Part shown: in pieces, positions 20,201 through 27,017 of the stretch
Layout: the number at the start of each line of letters is the position of its first letter
Numbering within the stretch: position 1 is the stretch's first letter
Assembly (NCBI GenBank): GCA_029055565.1
Contig: JAIDCZ010000031.1
Location: forward strand, 16,983-80,982
Length of the DNA: 64,000 nucleotides
Source: Clostridiales bacterium
GTDB taxonomy: Bacteria > Bacillota > Clostridia > Christensenellales > Pumilibacteraceae
Direction of reading: 5' to 3'
Position numbers and translations under genes: made by a program
Notes under the pieces: model-generated
Told to the model about the DNA's origin: nothing
Seen by the model: the letters and a program-made list of their open reading frames with translations, nothing else
Databases searched by the model: none

Positions 20201-22219
20201 TACGATGTTGCGGCCGGTGTTGATAAGATAACGACCGTACAAGTAGAAAAGGGCAATCCGGTTGCCGAACCGGCCGATCCCGAGCGTCAATATTGGACGT
20301 TCAAGTGGTGGTACGTCGACGGTGACGCCACGGAATCTGAGTATACTTTTGGTGACGAAGTAGTCGGCGACTTAACGCTTAAAGCCAAGTGGGAACGTCA
20401 AACCGTTAAGGTGTCCTTCAACTTGAACTACGGCACTCCGGCTACCGTAATAGAGACGACTGTCAACAGAGGCGAGTGTGCGGTCGTGCCCGAGGCTGAA
20501 ATTCCCACGCGTGACGGCTACAAGCTGTTAGGCTGGTATACCGAAGCCGCTTGCTCCAACGAGTGGAATTTTGCTACCAAAGTCGTGACCGGTCGTACGC
20601 TGTACGCCAAGTGGCAAAAGATTGCCGACGCGCATATCGTAATCGGCGAGGAAAGCCATGAGCTTACCGACAACTCGGCAGAGAACGTAGATCACGCCGT
20701 CGAGTACATGTTGGAACGCCTTGAGTTGTCCAAGAATGACAAAGTAACGTTTACCGTTAAGAACGCTACAGCGACTCTTAAAGTAGACGGCGGCGCGCAT
20801 GGTATTGCGTTGGTCAACGGCTCTACTACCACGCTCAACATTACAGCCGACGGCACGTATTCGTTCTATCTGTACAAGGTTACGACGGCAGAGGAGGTGT
20901 GGACTATTTACGCCAGCTACGCCGAGTACGTAGACTACTTCTACCTCGTAGGCACATTGCCCGACAACGACGATTACAAGTGGGCTACTGTCAATCCCGC
21001 ATATAGGCTTGAAGACGGTACCATGACGTTGCATTTGGTAACCGGTAATGCCTTTAAGCTTGCCCATGCTAACGACGATATGTCAATTAGGTGGGGCGGC
21101 GAGGTATTGTCTTATGATAACGTCGTAAGCGGCAAAGACCTCATATCGGTGGACAGTGACCGGAATATAGTAATCACCAAAGGCGGCGACTATACCATAT
21201 CTTTGGTCGACGGCGAGATAACCATTACCGCTGAAAACCTCGAGGAAACCAAAATCGAAAACTGCTACGTTGCCGGCGATATAAACGGCTGGAATGCCGA
21301 AAGCGCCGCGCACAAGTTCGCGGAAAACGGCGAGATTGAAGTTTACTTTACGGCCGGTCAGACGTTTAAGATTGTATACAACGGCGCTTGGCTTGGATAC
21401 ACTTCCATGACTGTCATAGGTGAACAGGTAGAGGACGCAAAAGGTAACGATCATAATATCAAGGTCAAAGAAACCGGTACCTACAAGCTTGTATTCGACG
21501 GAAGCAAGCTTACCGTAACCAAGGTAGTAGTCGAAGCGCCCAGTATCGCCGTAGGCAAGTATATCGTTCTCGGCAACAAACAGCTTAAAGACCTTACGGC
21601 AGCAGATAAGTTTGAAGAACTTACAGCTACCGATACCAACCAAACCGAGTACTACAAGATTGAGTTTGAGATTACTGCCGACACGCTTGTAAGAGTTTGG
21701 AACCAAGCTTCCGCAACTGCGGGTGATTACGTAGCGTTTAGCGAGCTGCATATCAACGGCGTAAAGCAGACAAGTGCGGCTAATCCCACGCTCCCCGCAG
21801 GCATATACACCGTTCACTACAAGGTGTACACTGATTGGGTGCGTATGGAGTTCGTCAAGGAAGCCACGGTAGAAAAGACTACCGAGTTGATAGGCACCAA
21901 GGTCGTGCTTACCGGCACCGACAACCAGTCGATAACGCTTTACTTGGCGGATGCTAATGGCAAAGGAGTTACTCTCAGCGAATACAAGATGTGGGCTTGG
22001 GGTGACGCCGGCAATCTGCTTGCAGATGATTGGAACGCTCGTCCTACCGTTACTGCCAATATGACGGCTCAGGCGGCTTTGGGCGATAAAATCAGCTTCA
22101 AGTTCACAAAAGGCAGTGCCGAAAGCAGTAACTTGGAAGGAATTAGAACCGGCAAAACCTACGTCGTTACTATCGGTGCAAACAACCAATTGACGATTAA
22201 GGAGTACGTCGGCGCCTAA
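14261..22219 (+). CDS. Giant modular surface lipoprotein (Ig-like, InlB B-repeats, glycan-binding-like modules)
   Basis: A 2652-residue lipoprotein (signal peptide ending LAVAC). The start is the second of two adjacent ATGs because GGAGG is 6 bases away. Approximate modules: one InlB B-repeat; three Big_3 Ig-like domains (115-350, each with YxVGDxFDxTD and TTAGDKTITVSYGG patterns); InlB B-repeats (353-850) with the GYTFDGWYxD and LYAKWT signature; two YLVGGFNGW/YLTGNFTGW modules (857-1130) resembling starch-binding domains; five Ig-like domains (1204-1650); InlB B-repeats (1653-2120); further VGTLP and YVAGDINGW modules (2224-2430); and two C-terminal beta-rich segments. No sortase motif or catalytic domain is seen. 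Likely a cell-surface polysaccharide-binding or adhesion scaffold; the ligand is inferred only from the FNGW motifs. Confidence 0.88.
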   Translation: MRKRISVFFIALVLALTAGLAVACSDVKVDKGEKTFSVTYYYNYGGAPNGGVYRTDKVKANVAASKPSNPTRGGGYTFDYWTTDAAGNSSYKFETPVGADLNLYAQWRELLPDVKLTGIQATVTKQYVVGDTFNKTDITVVAKYSDGNEVPVTDFTYTAPDMTTAGDKTITVSHGGMDTTVTITVADPDRALTGITATLKDSAKRYFVGGTFDKADVTVTAAYSDDTNEEVTAFQIVTAPDMTTAGDKVITVSYGGKTAQVTITVETVVVSRIAITTQPTKLVYTVGEALDLTGMVVTAYYNNGTSAVVAVADCEVTGYSPTGVREQTLTVTFGGKKATFKVTVKQAAVQQFDVNFNANIAAKFADQITDMPETVKVDKNSTVIKPDAPTLKGFTFDGDWYKDSACTAAWDFENDVVTAGVTLYAKWTAKTYTVSYVLNDGTNGNNPSSITADGNDVTLAPATRDYYTFIGWFTAQTGGTKVEKLGYDSIPANAAATEIKLYARFTANTYDITYDLGTSDEYTATLVATAPKKYTYGTTTTLPDVDDVTVTTKAGIEVPYVFMHWYVQGDETKTEVDNTAGMNGNKTFVALIEQKTTYKFTFDYNHDHKEGGNVTGREFSRNIVEGEKAIYRDLTTQCNRPGYTFGGWYEDNDTFTKEYDFDTPVTAPKTIYAKWTEINYTIVYSGAGVTTTDPTTYKVTDTATTLNTKPTLAEGYYFDGWFFDSAYGEAATTLDENMIDYAVDVDGVMTITVYAKSGNEYTVKFNANVPQGATGLTGKPADATVVYGNAITAPTANPNLADYAFSGWFTAATCDCEEVCTHAWDFENLLNNTTATFDEAHTFNLYARWYKKAASGRYLVGGFNGWGDFEHNDASKYLTAVTGTDKDGKATEWKVEHVKLALATEQDDTYSLFKFIDYNKSTNKVTWLEPYDVNATVRPAAAMSIELTRNGEDKPENYKVKDYNVGENDLWTIEFGTNEKGENYITLTLEGFIGWRDIDSDKSGEEYAPDDSFELENGQWYLTGNFTGWFNQTNEWSTKNEAKAYNRGTTYMFTNVYLKKYDEFKIMGTAGWYGLKNTNFTALGTPIDLMVGGNDNNIKLNTIENGYYNIVFSCPANGNYTLTINKYVHVDISLKAGSNIYVGDRLNNDESTKELFTVVPDGGTATTEYTVVQSTAAAGENVFTIIYKGGVFKFTYTAKTPQITSISVKTAPTKKWYFVGDALSTTGLEVNLVYDKTSLNTTTTDASLFDFEYEFVGRTSGELRLGNTVTVTVKLKADPTITATFSVTVLNKVTSIEVTKNPTTMPQYVGDKLNTAGMEVTVYFNGGKTLSAKASGTPTTTPANGATLTADDDKITVSYKQYQPDGCTLTMPTCKTEIALDLAEPQITSVDVAGNLDTSTYKVGQKFSAAGLSFTATKENGNTVSLTAADMTFTISDEYANAENKFIKAGTGIAVAISYGTATITGKTSVTVNAENVLTSITVNTDGLEKPHAAGFVAGDALSVDGIVVTPVYNEGIGDDVAVVTGNAVSNYTVTPAIDTELTVGEKTITVKYNNMTATFTITVVAREITGIKVSGTAAQQYLSSKFNASGLTFKAQFNDDTEEEVPASNVTFECKESMSGSGTFTVAGDFTMTAKYEGRTCTFAINVENNSRYTVSFNVNIAGTGKVPAGMPADTTAVHNTKLTAPEANPTLKGYTFDGWYKEAACTTVWDFDVDTVMDNTTIYAKWTSKTYTIIYYVDGKLDGTPATYEATDNLFPELELATPSKEGYEFSGWCKQSGLTDTPIHHMTYARLPENDGDGSVPQTINLYAKFAVNKYAVKFIVDGDEVEDYEQSVDYNGNAVKPATDPTINHYKFAFWSIGEREDTTATEFAFATTAITADVTLYAHWTAINYAIDYKLNGGTNNAANPATYSIADPSPKALANPTAAPAGQRFKEWQYNGTKVTGLTHGMLPTAETGKIVITAVFETVTYYTVSFDLNYDVAAGVDKITTVQVEKGNPVAEPADPERQYWTFKWWYVDGDATESEYTFGDEVVGDLTLKAKWERQTVKVSFNLNYGTPATVIETTVNRGECAVVPEAEIPTRDGYKLLGWYTEAACSNEWNFATKVVTGRTLYAKWQKIADAHIVIGEESHELTDNSAENVDHAVEYMLERLELSKNDKVTFTVKNATATLKVDGGAHGIALVNGSTTTLNITADGTYSFYLYKVTTAEEVWTIYASYAEYVDYFYLVGTLPDNDDYKWATVNPAYRLEDGTMTLHLVTGNAFKLAHANDDMSIRWGGEVLSYDNVVSGKDLISVDSDRNIVITKGGDYTISLVDGEITITAENLEETKIENCYVAGDINGWNAESAAHKFAENGEIEVYFTAGQTFKIVYNGAWLGYTSMTVIGEQVEDAKGNDHNIKVKETGTYKLVFDGSKLTVTKVVVEAPSIAVGKYIVLGNKQLKDLTAADKFEELTATDTNQTEYYKIEFEITADTLVRVWNQASATAGDYVAFSELHINGVKQTSAANPTLPAGIYTVHYKVYTDWVRMEFVKEATVEKTTELIGTKVVLTGTDNQSITLYLADANGKGVTLSEYKMWAWGDAGNLLADDWNARPTVTANMTAQAALGDKISFKFTKGSAESSNLEGIRTGKTYVVTIGANNQLTIKEYVGA

Positions 22220-22240
22220 GTAGATCAACAAACCAACAAC

Positions 22241-22269
22241 AAAAGCCTTATCGAAAGATAGGGCTTTTT
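22241..22269 (+). terminator. Intrinsic terminator of the giant lipoprotein gene
   Basis: AAAAGCCTTATC, GAAA tetraloop, GATAGGGCTTTTT; one G-T wobble in the stem, then T-run. Confidence 0.88.
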
Positions 22270-22302
22270 GCTTGCCGTCTTTAATTACGCATTCCGCATT
22301 AT

Positions 22303-22357
22303 TTCGACAGCGTTGTGGTAAATATAGCAAAATCACCGTTTGCGTGTATGTTATATT
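22303..22357 (+). promoter_or_regulatory. Spo0A box and -10 element of spoIIE
   Basis: TTCGACA (22303-22309) is the exact reverse complement of the Spo0A box TGTCGAA. TATATT (22352-22357) is a -10 that ends six bases before the ATG; no -35 close to consensus is seen, as expected for a Spo0A-activated promoter. Confidence 0.6.
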
Positions 22358-22363
22358 CTACGC

Positions 22364-24595
22364 ATGAGCAAAAATGTGAAAGCGGACAAAAAATCGCCGG
22401 TGGCGGTGCTTTGCGCGGCGGCACTGCTGGTCGTTACTATCGGCGGAAAAATATACGGCATATCACCGTTCGGCACGGCAACGTTTTGCGCGCTGGCCGG
22501 CAACTTTTTTATCGGGTTTATCGCGCCGGTATATTTGCTGTGCGAGTTTTTGTTTTCCTTTCAAGTATGGCGGCTGTACGCGTGCGGCGCCGTAATATTC
22601 GTTATGGCGGTGCGGTGGGTCGTTTCGCTACGGTTTGCTAAGTTCAACAAGGGCGTGTGCAAAACGCTGTTTTCGATGTTTGCTATAATTATACACGCCG
22701 TGCTTTCCGCGCTGTTTACGCCTATAGCCGACGCCGTTATTGCCGGATTTATCGGGTGCCTGTTCTACTACTTTGCGGCAAACGTTTCGGGGTGCGCAAA
22801 AAAGGCGTTTTCCTCCAAGCTCGGCGTAGTGGAGTGCGCGTCCGTTTGCGTTATATTCCTCGTGGCGGGACTGGCGTTTGGGCGGGCGCGGTACGGCGCG
22901 TTTATAATCGGGCTTGCGCCCGCAATGCTCGTCGTGCTGTTGTTGTCGCTCGTCGGTAGTCGCGCCGTGCTTGCGTGCGGCGCTATGCTTGCCGTCGGCT
23001 TGGGTTATACCTCCGCTACGCTGGTGCCGGCGTTTATGACGTGCGTTATCACCATACCGGCGTTTTCGCGGCTTAATAGATTCGTGTACGTGCCTACTGC
23101 TATAGGGGTGTTTGCGGCTACTTCCGTACTGTTTTTCGTCGACCCGATTTTAGTCGGGTGGAGCTCGCTAATGCTTGCGGCGGGCGGACTGCTGTTTTGC
23201 ATACTTCCGCGCCGCGCAGTAAAAAAGGTGCGCGACTACTTCGATTACGAAGGCTCGGCGCACATTGCGCTAAGGCACTACGTCAACCGTTGCAAGTACG
23301 ACGCCGGCAACCGCATGCTGGCGGTCGCTTCGGTGTTCGACGAAACGGCGCGGCTTATGACGGTTATGGGTTCGCCGCGCCCCGATTACGCCGCGCTGGG
23401 GTATTCGCTTAGCAACCGCATTTGTCCGTACTGTCCCAAACACGGCGAGTGCAACCAAGGCGTGCGCGATGCGGCGTTCACTCTGCTTGCCGAGCGCGCC
23501 ACTGCTGGGCGGGCGATACTTACCGACCTACCCGACTTTTTCACTTCGTCGTGCGTGCAAGCGGGCGAGGTGATTAGCGCGTCCGCGGCAATAACCGACG
23601 GCGCGCGCGAGCGGCTTAAGGAAAAGGAGAGCGAGGACAAGGCCAAGGCCATAGTCACCGAACGCTTAACCGCCGTCAAGGACGTGCTGGAGGAGCTGGG
23701 CAAGGCGGAGGCTACGCCCGTCGGGTTCGACGCCTCGGCCGAAAAGCGCGTGGCGTTTGCGCTTAACGATAACGGCGTGGAATGCGCCGACGCGTTCGTA
23801 ACCCGCGACGCGGTTACCGCCGTGATAAGAACCAACACCGTTTCGCACGAAAAAATCCGCCGCGCAGTCTGCTCGGCAATGAAGCGGCGGTACGAGGTGG
23901 TGGCGATAGAAAAAACTCAAGCGTCGGGCTGGAGCGTGGCCATACTCAAGCGCTGCCCCACGTACGAGGCCGTTTACGCTCGCGCCGGCGTTGCTAAGGA
24001 CGGCGTAAGCGGGGACAGCTACACCTTTAAGCGGATAGGCGACAGATTTTTGGCGGCGCTTCTCGACGGCATGGGCAGTGGGGAAGTAGCCTGCGAAAGC
24101 TCGGGCGCGGCCGTCGAGCTTATAGAATGTTTTTACCGCGCGGGGTTCGATTCCGCCTCGGTCATTGCCGGCGTAAACAGATTTTTAAAGCTGCCTACGG
24201 CTGAGAACTATTCGGCGGCCGACGTTGCCGTGTGCGACCTCGATACCGCTACGGTGGATATTATCAAGATAGGCGCGCCGCCGTGCTATATCAAAACCAC
24301 CGACACCGTGCTGAAAATAGAGGGTAGCTCCTTGCCTATAGGCGTGCTGGACGAAATGCGGCCGTATATAGTCAGCAAAAAATTGTATCCAAGCCAAATG
24401 CTTATACTCGTGACCGACGGCATTGCAGACTGCTTTGACGGCGATGAACTGCCGGCGTTCATAAACGGCTTGTCGGCGTTCAATCCGGAAAGCGCCGTAA
24501 CAGACATCGTTACACGTGCGCTTAAGCTTTCCGGCGATAAGCCCAAGGACGACATGACCGCCATTGCGTTTAGATTATATGAAAAGAAAAAATAA
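22364..24595 (+). CDS. spoIIE: Stage II sporulation protein E (PP2C phosphatase)
   Basis: A 743-residue protein with an N-terminal block of about ten membrane helices (residues 15-290), a regulatory middle region with a Cys cluster (CPYCPKHGEC, near 360), and a C-terminal PP2C phosphatase domain (about 525-740) showing LLDGMGSGEVA, the AADVAVCDLDTA strand and SSLPIGVLDE. SpoIIE dephosphorylates SpoIIAA to release sigmaF in the forespore and localises to the division septum. The gene marks the host as an endospore former or a recent descendant. No ribosome binding site precedes the ATG at 22364; a -10 element ends six bases upstream, suggesting a leaderless transcript. Slightly shorter than the Bacillus protein (827). 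Confidence 0.92.
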   Translation: MSKNVKADKKSPVAVLCAAALLVVTIGGKIYGISPFGTATFCALAGNFFIGFIAPVYLLCEFLFSFQVWRLYACGAVIFVMAVRWVVSLRFAKFNKGVCKTLFSMFAIIIHAVLSALFTPIADAVIAGFIGCLFYYFAANVSGCAKKAFSSKLGVVECASVCVIFLVAGLAFGRARYGAFIIGLAPAMLVVLLLSLVGSRAVLACGAMLAVGLGYTSATLVPAFMTCVITIPAFSRLNRFVYVPTAIGVFAATSVLFFVDPILVGWSSLMLAAGGLLFCILPRRAVKKVRDYFDYEGSAHIALRHYVNRCKYDAGNRMLAVASVFDETARLMTVMGSPRPDYAALGYSLSNRICPYCPKHGECNQGVRDAAFTLLAERATAGRAILTDLPDFFTSSCVQAGEVISASAAITDGARERLKEKESEDKAKAIVTERLTAVKDVLEELGKAEATPVGFDASAEKRVAFALNDNGVECADAFVTRDAVTAVIRTNTVSHEKIRRAVCSAMKRRYEVVAIEKTQASGWSVAILKRCPTYEAVYARAGVAKDGVSGDSYTFKRIGDRFLAALLDGMGSGEVACESSGAAVELIECFYRAGFDSASVIAGVNRFLKLPTAENYSAADVAVCDLDTATVDIIKIGAPPCYIKTTDTVLKIEGSSLPIGVLDEMRPYIVSKKLYPSQMLILVTDGIADCFDGDELPAFINGLSAFNPESAVTDIVTRALKLSGDKPKDDMTAIAFRLYEKKK

Positions 24596-24603
24596 TGAAA
24601 AAA

Positions 24604-24636
24604 AATTCGGAATTCGGAATTCGGAATTCCGAATTG
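24604..24636. repeat. GAATTCGG array after spoIIE
   Basis: Four AATTCGG units ending in the palindrome GGAATTCC, nine bases after the spoIIE stop codon. It belongs to the GAATT array family found behind many genes here. Confidence 0.7.
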
Positions 24637-24644
24637 TAATTTGT

Positions 24645-24673
24645 TTGACATTTATCGCGTAATGTACTAAAAT
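24645..24673 (+). promoter_or_regulatory. SigmaA promoter of typA
   Basis: TTGACA (24645-24650), 17-base spacer, TAAAAT (24668-24673); about 35 bases of leader before the ATG at 24715. Confidence 0.75.
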
Positions 24674-24714
24674 TATTCCGTAAATTAACATTAGTTATAG
24701 GTCGTTTACGGTTT

Positions 24715-26559
24715 ATGGAAAAAGCTAAAATCAGAAACATTGCAATCATTGCGCACGTCGATCACGGCAAGACCTCGCTCGTCAACGAGCTGCTTAAGCA
24801 AGGCAACGTGTTTAGGGACAACCAAGCGGTTGTCGACCGCGTTATGGACAGCAACGCGCTCGAGCGTGAGCGCGGTATTACCATACTCAGCAAAAATGCG
24901 TCGTGCGTGTACGACGGATTCAAGATAAACATAGTCGACACACCGGGGCACGCCGACTTCGGCGGTGAAGTAGAGCGCGTGCTTAAAATGGTGGACGGCG
25001 CGTTGCTCGTCGTGGACGCGTTCGAGGGACCTATGCCGCAAACGCGGTTCGTGCTTGAACGCGCGCTTGCGCTCGGCTTGAAAATAATAGTCGTAGTCAA
25101 TAAGATCGATAGGCCGGACGCGCGACTGAAAGAAGTAGTGGACGAGATTTTGGAGCTTTTTCTCGACCTCGACGCGAGCGAGGATCAGCTTAACAGTCCG
25201 TTCGTGTTCGCTTCTGCGCGCGAGGGCGTTGCGTCCAAAAACATTACCGAGCGCGGCAGAAACATGCAACCGCTGTTCCAGACGATTATCGAGCATATTC
25301 CCGCGCCGGCGGGCGACGAAAACGCGCCGTTCAAAATGCTCGTATCGTCCGCCGAGCACAACGATTACGTGGGCAAGCTTGCCGTAGGCAAGGTGGGCAG
25401 CGGAAGCGTGTCGGTGGGCGACAGCGTAGTGCTTACCAACTACCACGACGATACCAAGTCGGTCAAGAGCAAGGTCGTAAGTATTTTTACCTACGAGGGC
25501 ATAAAGCGCGTCAATACGGAAACAGCGTCGATAGGCGATATTATTTGCGTGTCCGGTATAGAGGGCGTTATGATAGGCGACACCGTGTGCGCCGAATCCG
25601 ACCTTACGCCCATTGAGTTCGTCAAGATAGCCGAGCCGAGCGTGGAAATGACCTTTATGGTAAACGATTCGCCGCTGGCCGGCAAGGAAGGCAAGTACGT
25701 AACCAGTAGGCACTTGCGCGACAGACTGTACAAGGAAGCGGTTAAGGATTTGTCCTTGCGAGTATCGGACGGCGCAACGGCGGATAGCTTCGTGGTGTGC
25801 GGCCGTGGCGAAATGCACCTTTCCATACTTATAGAAACTATGCGCCGCGCCGGCTACGAGTTTGCAGTCAGCATGCCCAAGGTGCTTATAAAGACGATTA
25901 ACGGCGTTAAGCACGAGCCTATAGACCGCGTGTTCATTGACGTTCCAGAGGCATGCGTGGGCACTATTATGAGTAAAATGGGCACGCGCAAAGGCGAGCT
26001 TATAGACATGACTCCGCACGGCAGTCGCATAAAAATGAACTTTAAAGTCCCCGCGCGCGGTATGTTCGGTTACCAGAGCGAGCTTATGACCGACACCAAG
26101 GGCGAGGGAGTTATGAGCAGCGTGTTTGACGGCTACGAGCCGTACAAGGGCGAAATCAACCGCCGCGACTTCGGTTCGCTTGTTGCGCACGAAGCTGGCG
26201 ACAGTATAGTTTACGGACTGTTCAACGCGCAAGAGCGCGGCACGCTGTTTATCGGCGCGGGCGTGCCGGTGTACGCCGGCATGGTAGTGGGTATGAACCC
26301 GCGCGGCGACGATATAGTGGTAAACGTGTGCAAGCGCAAGCATTTGACCAATACGCGTAGCAGTAGCAGTGATGAGGCGCTTAGGCTAATCACTCCGATG
26401 CGCATGACTCTTGAGGACTGCATAGAGTTTTTGGCCGACGACGAAATATTGGAAGTCACGCCCAAGTCGCTGCGCATACGCAAGCGTTTGCTCGACGCCA
26501 CCGCGCGTATGAGAGAAAGAGCCAAAATGCTTGGGTTAGGCAAGCATGCTAACGAATAA
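24715..26559 (+). CDS. typA: Translational GTPase TypA/BipA
   Basis: A 614-residue GTPase of the EF-G superfamily. The G domain shows [10 protein letters not shown] (G1), RGITI (G2), [12 protein letters not shown] (G3) and VNKIDRPDA (G4); the long switch region [20 protein letters not shown] is typical. Domains II, III and V and the BipA-specific C-terminal domain, with the [14 protein letters not shown] tail, follow. TypA binds the ribosome and supports 50S assembly and stress or low-temperature growth. Length is normal for the family. Only a weak ribosome binding site (ATAGG) precedes the start. A small conserved-looking gene follows 13 bases later. Confidence 0.95.
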   Translation: MEKAKIRNIAIIAHVDHGKTSLVNELLKQGNVFRDNQAVVDRVMDSNALERERGITILSKNASCVYDGFKINIVDTPGHADFGGEVERVLKMVDGALLVVDAFEGPMPQTRFVLERALALGLKIIVVVNKIDRPDARLKEVVDEILELFLDLDASEDQLNSPFVFASAREGVASKNITERGRNMQPLFQTIIEHIPAPAGDENAPFKMLVSSAEHNDYVGKLAVGKVGSGSVSVGDSVVLTNYHDDTKSVKSKVVSIFTYEGIKRVNTETASIGDIICVSGIEGVMIGDTVCAESDLTPIEFVKIAEPSVEMTFMVNDSPLAGKEGKYVTSRHLRDRLYKEAVKDLSLRVSDGATADSFVVCGRGEMHLSILIETMRRAGYEFAVSMPKVLIKTINGVKHEPIDRVFIDVPEACVGTIMSKMGTRKGELIDMTPHGSRIKMNFKVPARGMFGYQSELMTDTKGEGVMSSVFDGYEPYKGEINRRDFGSLVAHEAGDSIVYGLFNAQERGTLFIGAGVPVYAGMVVGMNPRGDDIVVNVCKRKHLTNTRSSSSDEALRLITPMRMTLEDCIEFLADDEILEVTPKSLRIRKRLLDATARMRERAKMLGLGKHANE

Positions 26560-26572
26560 TAAAAAGGATAAC

Positions 26573-26899
26573 ATGGCAAAGGAACTTAAAGCAAAGGTCT
26601 TTCCGCGGATATGGGCAAAGACCACCAAAGGCGACAAAATTACGCGCAGTTACATGTACGAGCTGGGCGACGTGTTTGACGAGAACAAGCTGTTTGAATA
26701 CGTTTGCGATATTACGCGCGCGCTGGATATTCCCACGCCCATAATATTGACCAGTCATAAGTATAACTTCGTGCACTTTAATATTGCCAAGTTTTTGCCG
26801 CGCGAGTTTGTGGACGACGTGGACTTTGACTTTTTTACTATCGAAAACTCGTCGGGAACGATTAAGCCTTTGCCGCGATACTTCAACGAAAACGGTTGA
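26573..26899 (+). CDS. Small protein of unknown function downstream of typA
   Basis: A 108-residue soluble protein, not recognised. It starts at ATG 26573 after AAAAGGA. The sequence is balanced in charge, with no signal peptide or membrane segment, and contains an aromatic-rich C-terminal half (VHFNIAKFLPREFVDDVDFDFF). Its position 13 bases after typA and before a terminator that overlaps its own stop codon makes it the second gene of a typA transcript, so a role linked to translation or stress is possible but unproven. Confidence 0.75.
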   Translation: MAKELKAKVFPRIWAKTTKGDKITRSYMYELGDVFDENKLFEYVCDITRALDIPTPIILTSHKYNFVHFNIAKFLPREFVDDVDFDFFTIENSSGTIKPLPRYFNENG

Positions 26900-26922
26900 C
26901 GCTTATGCGTTAGCCGCTTTTT
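26893..26922 (+). terminator. Intrinsic terminator overlapping the stop codon
   Basis: CGGTTGACGC, loop TTAT, GCGTTAGCCG, then CTTTTT. All ten stem positions pair (two wobbles). The stem includes the stop codon of the 108-residue gene. Confidence 0.75.
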
Positions 26923-26956
26923 CGTTTGATTTTGACAAAATTCCAACAGGCGTGCG

Positions 26957-26985
26957 TTGACAAACGCCGGTAATAATTGTATACT
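26957..26985 (+). promoter_or_regulatory. SigmaA promoter of the 27018 lipoprotein gene
   Basis: TTGACA (26957-26962), 17-base spacer, TATACT (26980-26985). Confidence 0.8.
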
Positions 26986-27017
26986 GGTATAGTAATACTA
27001 TAAAGGAAGGTATTAAA

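Noticed and set aside
14591..22200. Tandem DNA repeats in the giant gene as a separate repeat feature
   Set aside because: The periodicity follows protein modules (Ig-like and InlB B-repeats) that have diverged in DNA sequence.
24706..26343. 545-codon minus-strand frame opposite typA
   Set aside because: Antisense shadow of a highly conserved gene; its His/Tyr/Val-rich product resembles nothing known.
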